From Bacteroidaceae bacterium (GTDB lineage: Bacteria > Bacteroidota > Bacteroidia > Bacteroidales > Bacteroidaceae), in assembly GCA_024398475.1 (NCBI GenBank), contig JAKSJB010000007.1, positions 35,506 to 99,505 on the forward strand: a DNA stretch of 64,000 nt. Direction: 5' to 3'. The notes below the pieces were generated by a model. The model was not told the DNA's origin, ran no database searches, and was given only the letters and a program-made list of their open reading frames with translations. Each line of letters starts with the position of its first letter. Within the stretch, counting starts at the first letter, position 1. The position numbers were made by a program, and so were the translations under genes. Below are positions 1 to 9,031 of this stretch, piece by piece.

Positions 1-53
1 CAGTTGGGTGACGGTCAGTTATCTCTTGATTTTTAATATTGTAAAATATAAAA

Positions 54-84
54 AATAGGACGCTCTAGTTATGAACGCCCTATT
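54..84 (-). terminator. Probable terminator of the aquaporin gene
   Basis: AATAGGACG (54-62) and CGCCCTATT (76-84) form a 9-bp stem with one mismatch. T-rich tracts follow on both strands, so it could stop transcription from either side. It lies about 40 bases after the aquaporin stop codon. Confidence 0.6.
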
Positions 85-124
85 GTTTTTTTTCAACCTT
101 GCCCATTGTGACAAGATTGTAGAT

Positions 125-814
125 TTAGTCTTTTTTGCAACAGTTGCAGTCACAACCGATGAGGCACCAAAGACCTGCTGCCAAGGCTGCACCAGCGAAT
201 GGGCCAACGATGAATATCCAAAGTTGTTCAAGTGCAATTCCACCTTCAAAGAGTGCAGGACCGATTGAACGAGCAGGGTTTACAGATGTACCAGTGTAAT
301 GGATTCCTACAAAGTGAATCAGGATAAGAGACAGACCGATAGCAAGACCGGCAAAATTGCCTGCACCCTTCTTTTCATCAGTAGTACCCAATACTACAAG
401 TACGAATATGCATGTAAGTACAACTTCAGCAATGAAACCGGCAAGAATACCATGATCACCGCAAGCATTTGCTCCTGTTGTAGTACCACCAGCAAGTAAC
501 TGATCGCTTGATGTCAATGCAAACAGAATTGAAGAACCTATAACGGCTCCAATTACCTGGAACAACATATACATTCCGGCATCCTTTCCGCTGATTCGCT
601 TTGTAAGTAGGCAACCAAGTGTGATAGCCGGGTTTATGTGACAGCCGGAAATGCCTCCAATTGTGTATGCCATTGCTACTACTGCAAGACCGAATGCCAT
701 TGCTGTACCGACTACTGATGCTGTATCAACACCGCAATTTAGGCTGACAGCAGTTCCGCATCCCATGAGTACGAGCACCATAGTGCCGACCATTTCTGCT
801 AAATACTTCTTCAT
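125..814 (-). CDS. aqpZ: Aquaporin (MIP family, AqpZ-like)
   Basis: This 229-residue inner-membrane channel should conduct water, possibly small neutral solutes. Both pore-lining NPA motifs are visible, NPAIT near residue 61 and NPARS near residue 180, in two homologous halves of about three hydrophobic segments each, as is standard for the major intrinsic protein family. Length matches bacterial AqpZ (about 230). The C-terminus ends in an unusual short cysteine-rich tail (C-D-C-N-C-C). It has its own promoter at 881-911 and no operon partner. Water versus glycerol selectivity cannot be settled by eye; the AqpZ-like call rests on overall resemblance. Confidence 0.93.
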   Translation of the reverse strand: MKKYLAEMVGTMVLVLMGCGTAVSLNCGVDTASVVGTAMAFGLAVVAMAYTIGGISGCHINPAITLGCLLTKRISGKDAGMYMLFQVIGAVIGSSILFALTSSDQLLAGGTTTGANACGDHGILAGFIAEVVLTCIFVLVVLGTTDEKKGAGNFAGLAIGLSLILIHFVGIHYTGTSVNPARSIGPALFEGGIALEQLWIFIVGPFAGAALAAGLWCLIGCDCNCCKKD

Positions 815-880
815 AATGATTTTAGTTCGTTTTAATGGTTAATAAAAAATGTTGACATTAGTTGAAATGCTTATCTGATG

Positions 881-911
881 CAAAAGTAGGGATTTAAATC
901 TACACCACCAA
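881..911 (-). promoter_or_regulatory. Bacteroidota-type promoter for the aquaporin gene
   Basis: On the minus strand TACTTTTG (881-888) fits the -7 consensus TAnnTTTG, and a TTG (909-911) lies exactly 20 bases upstream, the usual -33 spacing. The start codon is 67 bases downstream. Confidence 0.65.
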
Positions 912-941
912 ACATTTTGTCATTTTTTTACAAGTACCACT

Positions 942-3900
942 CTATTGAATAACGAACTTTATCACACATTCATGACCTTCAGCATCCTTTGCCCTTGCAA
1001 TGTAAGTTCCATTTGGCAGTGATACCTTATATGAATTGTTTCCTCCATTCATAGCCAACAGTGATGTGTCCACCTTCTGTCCGGCAAGGCTGTAGATAAC
1101 AAGGTGTGCATCCTGGCGTAATTCGCTCTTTACAATAATGTAGCCATTGATGTAAGCCATGCTCATGGTTCCATCACGTGTAATGACGGATGGTGCATCA
1201 ATATCGAGGGCCACTTCTTCCTGAGTCAACTGAACATGTACCGTATCATAAGAACATAATGTATTGCATTTTCCTATTGTGGGTACATTCATTGCATAGA
1301 CAGTATTTGCTCCGTCAGGATAGCGGCCAATCGTCTGATCACCATTGTGAGGACAGTACTGCAGGGTATCAGCCCATGTCTCATCGCTTGCAGTAAGTAC
1401 TACAAATGAATGCTCGTTTCCAAGTTTAAATGATGTGTGGAGTTGAGATGTACCAACGTTTTTGTCACACCATACGACACGGTATCCGTAAGGTTCAATA
1501 ACCGTAGAGACATCTCCTTTCTCAAATTGGAATTTCTTAGGTTTCTTGATGTTGTCAGAAAGATACATACCAGCAATATCAACACTCTTGTTTGTTGTGT
1601 TGTATAATTCAACCCAGTCTTCCTTGTCGAAATACTCGTTTACATACATTGAATTACCTGCACTTACCTCATTTATTCTAACAGGTACGGCATTGTCATT
1701 CAGCAATTCTTCTTCAGGCAGTTTTTCCCATACGGCAGTATAGTCAAATGTACCAGTTGCCGGAAGTGCAAATATCTGTTCTGTTGATTTAATTGTACCC
1801 TGTGTCTGTGCTGTGTAAGTAAGGGAGGCATCCCACAAAGCATCTGACGATGAAACATCGTTATTATGTACCTCAACAGCAATTAGATTTGCACCTCGTT
1901 TCAACAATGATGCAGGTATTGCTATTGTTTGAGGAAATTGGAAATCATCACAATATTGGGATGCGTACGTGTTGTATTTAATAGTTCCTGAAGGCATATT
2001 GAACCTACCGACTTCTTTGCCGTTTATATACACCACACAACCATCATCAACGATGAAACTGAGTGTAAATTTATTTTCATCAGTAGGAGTAAAGTCCAAC
2101 GTAAAACTCTTGCGGAAATAATATGTATATTTCTTTTCTGCAGTCGTGGTTTTGATAGTTGTTCCAGCCCAAGTTGATGTACCCTTGTAACCAATTGGAG
2201 CAGTTCCACTGGACCAAGTCTCTGTGTATGTGTCTTTATTCCATTGCTTTCCGTCAAGACTTCCTTTGTCATAATAGTACCATACACTGCTGTTTCCAAA
2301 TACATTTTTCTGTTGCGTACCGGAACCAGTAGTCCATCCTACGAACCTGTAACCAGCAGGGGCTTCTGTCCTAATAGTGATAGGAGGGAACAGTTGTCCG
2401 CTAAACTTGTTTGTAGGAACGACCTGATCATTAATCAGAATACGTCCGTCATCAATGTTGCTTTTCAATGTTGCCTTGATTGGAGTCTTGCCGGAAAGTT
2501 TCATACGGGAAAAACTCTTCATTGCACTAATCATGGTATTCTGGCGTGAAGAAGAAAGGTTGTCAATAACCCTATTAGCACTTTCCCAACAGGATTCAGT
2601 TGAAGTACCCCACCAATCCTGTCTTGTAACTTGATTAAATGCCATATCAGCATAGTCGGCAATCTCTGTCACAATTTCGTTACAACGTGACGGTTCGAAA
2701 ATAGAACCGGCAACCACGCAGAACGTATCAATGAACTTTTTCCTGAACTCTTCATTATTAAGCAAATTGAGGAATATCGTTACAAATTCAATTTCAGCAT
2801 TCTGTAATTGTTTTCCTGCATATTTACCCATTTGTGCATTGAAAGTATAACGTTGTTCATTTGCAAAAGTAGTAAATGCATTGGACCCTCTGTTGAATGC
2901 GAAATCGAGGTCGAACAAGACAAAACGGAACTTTCCGTTTTCAATTCTTGGACGATACCCCTTGACATTATTATGAGGCCAGTCATCACCACCAAGATAC
3001 AATTCAATTGCCATATAGTTGATGAACTCATCAATATCCAGGAGATTCTTAATCTTTTCGTACGATTCTGTATTTGTTGCAGTCTTCGTCAGATTATATA
3101 ATTCCTTGAAAGCATCTTTTGTGCCTTCCATTTGAACATAGTTGGAATCAGGATCTTCTTCAAACTGGTCAATTTCGTCATCATCAAGTCCCCTATTGGA
3201 ATATGCAAAGTGCTTATTGTTTGCTTCGCGTATGTTCAAAACACCATAGAACTGTCCATTTATATAGACGAATGATGGTTTATAACATTGATAATCAATA
3301 TCAATACCAGAGCGGGCAACGATACCCTGCAATAATGCATCTGCTAATTTAAACCTGTTTTCCAATGCACCGTTTCCACCATTACGAATCTGAAGAGTCT
3401 TTGTCTTGACGTATGGCTTTTCTGAGAAGAACGAATAAGGCATGTATTTTAATCCATATACCTTATTAGCCTTTAATTTAAATGAATGTGGTGTCCAGGC
3501 ACGACTCCATCCTCCACACATGGACATGTTGACTTCCTGGGCAAAACATACTTCTTTACCGTCTTCGAAATATTCCATGCTTACAGGACGGTCCCAATCC
3601 ATGTTCCAATTGCAGTTACCGTTTTGTCCGCGTCCCGGACGACCATTACCTGAACCTTGAACAAATATACCATATTCCTGTCCATTGATATTCTTATCAT
3701 CAGTAACAACTGAAATAATTGGAACGCAGAAATTCTTGTCATTATAGATATATGAACGGGTAACAACATCACTTGGTAGATATCCGTCCTTGAATAGACG
3801 GAAACGATATGAGGTTGATTTAGCAACACTAAAAATACCGGTTTTACTTGTTGTACCGTTTTTCATGGAAGGTACCGAACCGTTTGTAGTATATCTGAGA

Positions 3901-4532
3901 GTTGCTCCTTCTGGTATATTTACCGATACCTGCAGCGTCCCAGTAAATACCTGTCCGATTTTATCTACAATAGGAGCCTCTAATTGTATTGAAGCAAATT
4001 GGCTGTTATTGTTAGTTGCGCCTAAAGTCTTGGAGGTACTATTAATTGAAGGCTCAGTACACCATCCCCAGGTACTGCCTCCATCCGTCGTACGTGCGTA
4101 TGAACAGCGCTTTACGGCTGCAGGATATTCCTGTGATGCAATAAGGTTCCCCTCTTTGTCTGAAACATAGATTGTTCCACCATCCGTGTCAAGTTTAAAA
4201 GGACACTGCGATGTACAATATACATCATTGTGGTCAAACCATATCAAATAATAGCCTTTCTTTTGTACTGTGGCAGAAGTACGGAATTGCCATTTCTTCA
4301 GATTGTTAGCATCATCACTCAACCAAATGCCGAAAATAGATATGTTGGCATCGGTTGGATTATATAGTTCAATGAATCCACCATAGTTCCAAGAAGGGTC
4401 AATTCTTGTATCAATGTTTGCTGGCATTATTTCATTAATAATCAAGTCATTGACAGATGCAGCATGCATCTTTGTTATCGGACTGAAAGTTAGGACTGAT
4501 AAAAATGCTAATGTAGTTAGTAATTTATACAT
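942..4532 (-). CDS. Large secreted CotH-like protein with two lamin-tail domains (copy A)
   Basis: A 1196-residue exported protein. In order: signal peptide (1-25), lamin-tail domain (about 28-150, LIINEIM start), a chitobiase-C-like beta domain (about 185-260, TTNGSVPSMKNG), a CotH kinase-like domain (about 270-600, with the DLD metal-binding-type motif near 540), a jelly-roll region with VDDGCVVYINGK (about 800-910), a second lamin-tail domain (about 948-1065) and a T9SS type-A-like sorting tail (last ~75 residues). CotH proteins are atypical protein kinases in Bacillus spores; the role here is unknown and probably at the cell surface. The N-terminal quarter is virtually identical to copy B while the rest has diverged. 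Its own TAnnTTTG promoter lies 53 bases upstream. Confidence 0.8.
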   Translation of the reverse strand: MYKLLTTLAFLSVLTFSPITKMHAASVNDLIINEIMPANIDTRIDPSWNYGGFIELYNPTDANISIFGIWLSDDANNLKKWQFRTSATVQKKGYYLIWFDHNDVYCTSQCPFKLDTDGGTIYVSDKEGNLIASQEYPAAVKRCSYARTTDGGSTWGWCTEPSINSTSKTLGATNNNSQFASIQLEAPIVDKIGQVFTGTLQVSVNIPEGATLRYTTNGSVPSMKNGTTSKTGIFSVAKSTSYRFRLFKDGYLPSDVVTRSYIYNDKNFCVPIISVVTDDKNINGQEYGIFVQGSGNGRPGRGQNGNCNWNMDWDRPVSMEYFEDGKEVCFAQEVNMSMCGGWSRAWTPHSFKLKANKVYGLKYMPYSFFSEKPYVKTKTLQIRNGGNGALENRFKLADALLQGIVARSGIDIDYQCYKPSFVYINGQFYGVLNIREANNKHFAYSNRGLDDDEIDQFEEDPDSNYVQMEGTKDAFKELYNLTKTATNTESYEKIKNLLDIDEFINYMAIELYLGGDDWPHNNVKGYRPRIENGKFRFVLFDLDFAFNRGSNAFTTFANEQRYTFNAQMGKYAGKQLQNAEIEFVTIFLNLLNNEEFRKKFIDTFCVVAGSIFEPSRCNEIVTEIADYADMAFNQVTRQDWWGTSTESCWESANRVIDNLSSSRQNTMISAMKSFSRMKLSGKTPIKATLKSNIDDGRILINDQVVPTNKFSGQLFPPITIRTEAPAGYRFVGWTTGSGTQQKNVFGNSSVWYYYDKGSLDGKQWNKDTYTETWSSGTAPIGYKGTSTWAGTTIKTTTAEKKYTYYFRKSFTLDFTPTDENKFTLSFIVDDGCVVYINGKEVGRFNMPSGTIKYNTYASQYCDDFQFPQTIAIPASLLKRGANLIAVEVHNNDVSSSDALWDASLTYTAQTQGTIKSTEQIFALPATGTFDYTAVWEKLPEEELLNDNAVPVRINEVSAGNSMYVNEYFDKEDWVELYNTTNKSVDIAGMYLSDNIKKPKKFQFEKGDVSTVIEPYGYRVVWCDKNVGTSQLHTSFKLGNEHSFVVLTASDETWADTLQYCPHNGDQTIGRYPDGANTVYAMNVPTIGKCNTLCSYDTVHVQLTQEEVALDIDAPSVITRDGTMSMAYINGYIIVKSELRQDAHLVIYSLAGQKVDTSLLAMNGGNNSYKVSLPNGTYIARAKDAEGHECVIKFVIQ

Positions 4533-4820
4533 GGTTATTTTAGATTGTTTTTGTTATTTTGATTATTTGATTTGAAAAACTTTGCAAAGTTACAAATAAA
4601 TATTGAGCAATCATAAATAATTATGTTTTTTTAGTAATAATATGTCTGTTGTCATATTTTCCAATAGTTGTTTATTTGGTTCATCATATATACAAAAAAT
4701 GCACATAACTCATTACTGAATTATGTGCAATACAACTATTTGGAGAACTATCTGAGATTAATCTGCAGGATATTTAACACCCCACTCGTTTCTAAGACTG
4801 TCCATCACCTGCATGATTTC
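3640..4820. repeat. Tandem duplication, left copy
   Basis: Covers the 5' quarter of copy A, its promoter, intergenic DNA and the last ~60 bases of a dehydrogenase gene. It matches 7850-9031 at an offset of 4210-4211; about 594 bases (3829-4422) look identical, while DNA further into the gene is clearly diverged. Homology stops abruptly at 4820. Confidence 0.9.
4585..4592 (-). promoter_or_regulatory. Promoter -7 element for CotH copy A
   Basis: TAACTTTG on the minus strand, 53 bases before the start codon; the same element precedes copy B at the equivalent position. Confidence 0.6.
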
Positions 4821-4931
4821 GTTGATAATCAATTGAGCCTTAGCAGAACCAGTAACTTAGGAAATCATGCATACTGATAGTATTATCTTCTTCCAATCTT
4901 TTGCAGAAGAAGAGTATAGTTTCTTTATCAT
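4758..4931 (-). pseudogene. Chimeric gene remnant: secreted-protein start fused to dehydrogenase tail
   Basis: Read on the minus strand from the ATG at 4929-4931, 58 codons run to the stop at 4758. The first part looks like a signal peptide (MIKKLYSSS...KKIILSVCMIS), is broken by an in-frame TAA where TTA (Leu) would fit, and continues VTGSAKAQLIINEIM, the typical mature start of a lamin-tail protein. At the shared GAAATCATGCA it passes in frame into the last ~20 residues (QVMDSLRNEWGVKYPAD) of the dehydrogenase at 8969-9994. A promoter element lies upstream at 5042-5049. It is the scar of the tandem duplication and marks a third, now lost, lamin-tail gene. Confidence 0.75.
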
Positions 4932-5041
4932 ATAAATAATGCTTATATATTATACTTTATTATTTTGTCCAAGTTAACCTAATTGAAATTCACCAAACTA
5001 TGTATTATTATCAAAGTAAGGTATTAAATCAAAAAGTGGCG

Positions 5042-5049
5042 CAAATTTA
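5042..5049 (-). promoter_or_regulatory. Promoter -7 element upstream of the gene remnant
   Basis: TAAATTTG on the minus strand fits TAnnTTTG and lies about 110 bases before the remnant's ATG. The rest of 4932-5202 is AT-rich with no other gene visible. Confidence 0.45.
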
Positions 5050-5202
5050 CGAATAAAAATTGAGATTATTTATGTTTTGTCGCAATTTTTGTGAAATGAG
5101 ACTTTTGAAATGTTATCTATCGGATTTTGTCATAATGTATATGCCCTTTAATTTTAAGTAATTATTCATGGTAACATTCAAATATAACAATGTTATACAT
5201 AA

Positions 5203-8200
5203 TTAATTAACATTGAATTTTACAGAACACTTTTTCCCAACTGAATTTACGATATATGCGATATAGGTTCCCTGAGGTAAGGACAACGGATATGTACTAC
5301 ATCCGTCGTGGGTGTTCAATACCGTTGAAATAATTCGCTGACCAGACATAGTTGTTACATACAATTCGATAGTGCTATCAAAATTATTCTTTATCAGCAA
5401 ATAATCATGATTATATGCTATACTCATATTTTCGACCTGGGAAACAATTTTTGGGGTAAATATGTCATCAGATATAGATCGTGACTGAATTTGGATGGAG
5501 TCGTAGGTCGAAATAGAGTTACTCTTGCCTATAGTTGGTCGGTTCATAACATACACACTGTTTGCTCCGTCTGGATATCTGCCTATCGAAAGGTCTCCTT
5601 TGTGCGCACAATACTGCAATGTGTCTGCCCACGTGTTGTCTTCTGAAGTCAATACCACAAAGGCATCTTCATTTGCCAATTTGAAGGATGCGTGCAATTG
5701 CTGTCCCATACTCTCATTCTTATCACACCATACAATCCTGTGTCCGAATGGTTCGATAACAGTAATTGCTGAACCCTTTTCAAACTGGAATTTCTGAGGT
5801 TTCATTATATTATCGGAGAGATACATTCCAGCAATATCAATGCTTTTATCTGTAGTGTTGTATAATTCTATCCAGTCTTCCTTATCAAAATATTCGTTGA
5901 TATAGATGGAATTTCCTGCACTAATTTCATTGATTCTGACAGGTACAATTCCACTATCAGTTATTTCATTATCGGAAAGATGCTCATATACTGCAGTTAA
6001 GTACATGTCTTCACTTGAAGGCAATACAAATGTCTCATCCGTTGATACAAATAAGTCACTACTACTGTTATCAGTATATAATAATGATGCATCCCAATAT
6101 GCATCGGATGATTGTGCTTGATTATTATGTATCTCAACTGCTATGACATTGCTTCCTTTCTTAAATAAGGTGCCTGATAATTCAATAGTTTGTGGAAATG
6201 AGAACTGATCAGAATGGGTAGAAGCATAAGTACTGTATTTGATGGTTCCTGATGGCATGTTGAATCTTCCGGCTTCCTTACCATTTACGTATATTACACA
6301 TCCATCATCAACAGTGAAGTTTAATGTAAATACGTCTGATGCTGATGGTGTATTTGCTAGATTGAAAGACTTTCGCATGTAATATGTTGACAATCTATGC
6401 TTAACTTCGCTTTTTACCCCCGGCCATGAAGAACCTTCAACATAACCAATAGGGGCATTACCGTTTTTCCATGATAAAACAGAGTATGAAGATGAATACC
6501 ATGCTTTTCCGTCAAGACTACCACTGTCATAGTAATACCATGATGAGCCAGTATCAAATGCTTCCTTCCTAAGATTTTTTAAAGATTGCCACCCTTTGAA
6601 TCTATATTCCTGTGGGGCTTTTGCAGATGTCGTAACTGGAGGAAACAGTTTGCCGTCGAATTTATTCGTAGGAACCTGTAGACCGTTTATACCAATTCTG
6701 GCATCCTCGATATTGGAATTGAGCGAAACGTTAATAGGCTGAATATTTGACAGTTTCATCTTAGAATAACTCTTTATCGCATTTATCATAGTTGCCTGCC
6801 TTGATGAAGAAAACGTACTCTTTACGTTATTGGCACTACCCCACGGACTTTCTCCAATCTGACTCATTGCTTTGTATGCTCTGTTTGCCAATTCGTCCAC
6901 GATATCACTACATCGTTTCGGTTCAAAGACAGAACCGACAACCATACAGAACGTATCGATGAACTGCTTGCGAAAGTTGTCATTTGCGAGCAGATTCAAC
7001 CATATCGTCGTAAGTTCCATTTCCTTATACATCGACGTGCCGGTATCATACATATAATCCAGCGTCTGCCATCTTGTATTTTCCAAATCATGGAATTGGT
7101 TAGTTCCGCCAAAACTATCGAGGTCCATCAGTACAATACGGAACTTACCACCATCTATCCTAGGCCTATACCCCTTCACATTATTACTGTTGTTCAGCCA
7201 ATCACTGCCTCCGAGATACATTTCAACAGCCATATAATTAATAAATTCATCAATGTCGAGCAATTGCTTAATCTGTTCGTATATATCTTCATTTGCCGCT
7301 TTTTTAGAAAGAGAGTACAATTCTTCGAAAGCATCACGTGTACCTTCCATTTGGACATATCCGGAATCTGGAGAATATTCAAACTGATCCATTTCATCGT
7401 CATCAAGTCCTTTGTTTGCATAAGCGAAATGCTTGTTGTTAGGTTCGCGGATGTTAAGAATATCATAAAGGGAACCATTGATATATACAAATGCCGGAAT
7501 GTAAGATTGACAGTCAACATCAATACCTGACCTTGCAACGATTTCATGAATCAAGGCATCATTCATCTTACTCCCATTGTCATTCCCGCCATTACGCACA
7601 TGCAGAGTCTTGTTCTTGTTGAATGGCTTGTTTGGGAAAAAAGCATATGGAAGATAGTTCAAACCGTACAGTTTGTTAGCCTTCAACTTGAAAGAATGAG
7701 GTGACCATGCACGACTCCATCCTCCAACAGCAGACATATTGACTTCCTGTGTCAAACAAACCTCCTGACCGTTCTCAAAATATTCAAAATTTACAGGACG
7801 GTCCCAATCCATGTTCCAGTTGCATGCACTACTCTGTCCCCTACCCGAACGGCCATTACCTGAACCTCGGACAAAAATACCATATTCCTGTCCATTGATA
7901 TTTTTATCATCAGTAACAATAGAAATAATTGGAATGCAGAAATTCTTGTCATTATAGATATACGAACGGGTAACAACATCACTTGGCAGATAACCATCCT
8001 TGAATAGACGGAAACGATATGAGGTTGATTTAGTAACACTAAAAATACCGGTTTTACTTGTTGTACCGTTTTTCATGGAAGGTACCGAACCGTTTGTAGT
8101 ATATCTGAGAGTTGCTCCTTCTGGTATATTTACCGATACCTGCAGCGTCCCAGTAAATACCTGTCCGATTTTATCTACAATAGGAGCCTCTAATTGTATT

Positions 8201-8742
8201 GAAGCAAATTGGCTGTTATTGTTAGTTGCGCCTAAAGTCTTGGAGGTACTATTAATTGAAGGCTCAGTACACCATCCCCAGGTACTGCCTCCATCCGTCG
8301 TACGTGCGTATGAACAGCGCTTTACGGCTGCAGGATATTCCTGTGATGCAATAAGGTTCCCCTCTTTGTCTGAAACATAGATTGTTCCACCATCCGTGTC
8401 AAGTTTAAAAGGACACTGCGATGTACAATATACATCATTGTGGTCAAACCATATCAAATAATAGCCTTTCTTTTGTACTGTGGCAGAAGTACGGAATTGC
8501 CATTTCTTCAGATTGTTAGCATCATCACTCAACCAAATGCCGAAAATAGATATGTTGGCATCGGTTGGATTATATAGTTCAATGAATCCACCATAGTTCC
8601 AAGAAGGGTCAATTCTTGTATCGATGTTTGCCGGCATAATTTCATTAATAATCAGATCATTGACAGATGCAGCCTGCATCTTAGTTATTGGACTGAAAGT
8701 TAGGAGTGATATAAATGCTAATATGGTTCGTAATTTATTCAT
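5203..8742 (-). CDS. Large secreted CotH-like protein with two lamin-tail domains (copy B)
   Basis: An 1179-residue paralogue of the protein at 942-4532 with the same domain order: signal peptide, lamin-tail, chitobiase-C-like domain, CotH kinase-like domain (DLD kept, but followed by SFGG instead of FAFN), jelly-roll region with VDDGCVIYVNGK, second lamin-tail and a T9SS-type tail. Roughly the first 240 residues equal copy A; beyond that the two are clearly related but differ at many positions, with small gaps. The divergence together with intact frames suggests both copies are kept under selection, with the 5' ends recently homogenised. It is separated from the dehydrogenase upstream by 226 bases and has its own promoter. 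Confidence 0.8.
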   Translation of the reverse strand: MNKLRTILAFISLLTFSPITKMQAASVNDLIINEIMPANIDTRIDPSWNYGGFIELYNPTDANISIFGIWLSDDANNLKKWQFRTSATVQKKGYYLIWFDHNDVYCTSQCPFKLDTDGGTIYVSDKEGNLIASQEYPAAVKRCSYARTTDGGSTWGWCTEPSINSTSKTLGATNNNSQFASIQLEAPIVDKIGQVFTGTLQVSVNIPEGATLRYTTNGSVPSMKNGTTSKTGIFSVTKSTSYRFRLFKDGYLPSDVVTRSYIYNDKNFCIPIISIVTDDKNINGQEYGIFVRGSGNGRSGRGQSSACNWNMDWDRPVNFEYFENGQEVCLTQEVNMSAVGGWSRAWSPHSFKLKANKLYGLNYLPYAFFPNKPFNKNKTLHVRNGGNDNGSKMNDALIHEIVARSGIDVDCQSYIPAFVYINGSLYDILNIREPNNKHFAYANKGLDDDEMDQFEYSPDSGYVQMEGTRDAFEELYSLSKKAANEDIYEQIKQLLDIDEFINYMAVEMYLGGSDWLNNSNNVKGYRPRIDGGKFRIVLMDLDSFGGTNQFHDLENTRWQTLDYMYDTGTSMYKEMELTTIWLNLLANDNFRKQFIDTFCMVVGSVFEPKRCSDIVDELANRAYKAMSQIGESPWGSANNVKSTFSSSRQATMINAIKSYSKMKLSNIQPINVSLNSNIEDARIGINGLQVPTNKFDGKLFPPVTTSAKAPQEYRFKGWQSLKNLRKEAFDTGSSWYYYDSGSLDGKAWYSSSYSVLSWKNGNAPIGYVEGSSWPGVKSEVKHRLSTYYMRKSFNLANTPSASDVFTLNFTVDDGCVIYVNGKEAGRFNMPSGTIKYSTYASTHSDQFSFPQTIELSGTLFKKGSNVIAVEIHNNQAQSSDAYWDASLLYTDNSSSDLFVSTDETFVLPSSEDMYLTAVYEHLSDNEITDSGIVPVRINEISAGNSIYINEYFDKEDWIELYNTTDKSIDIAGMYLSDNIMKPQKFQFEKGSAITVIEPFGHRIVWCDKNESMGQQLHASFKLANEDAFVVLTSEDNTWADTLQYCAHKGDLSIGRYPDGANSVYVMNRPTIGKSNSISTYDSIQIQSRSISDDIFTPKIVSQVENMSIAYNHDYLLIKNNFDSTIELYVTTMSGQRIISTVLNTHDGCSTYPLSLPQGTYIAYIVNSVGKKCSVKFNVN

Positions 8743-9031
8743 AAATATTTAGATATTTTTGTTGTTTTTTGGGCTATTTGATTTGAAAAACTTTGCAAAG
8801 TTACAAATAAAAATTAATCAATCATAAATAATTGCGTTTTTTTAGTATTAATATGTCTGTTGTCATATTTTCCAATAGTTGTTTATTTGGTTCATCATAT
8901 ATACAAAAAATGCACATAACTCATTACTGAATTATGTGCAATACAACTATTTGGAGAACTATCTGAGATTAATCTGCAGGATATTTAACACCCCACTCGT
9001 TTCTAAGACTGTCCATCACCTGCATGATTTC
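7850..9031. repeat. Tandem duplication, right copy
   Basis: Partner of 3640-4820. Here the sequence runs on into the intact dehydrogenase gene, so this is probably the parental arrangement. Confidence 0.9.
8796..8803 (-). promoter_or_regulatory. Promoter -7 element for CotH copy B
   Basis: TAACTTTG on the minus strand, 54 bases before the start codon, inside the duplicated segment. Confidence 0.6.
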
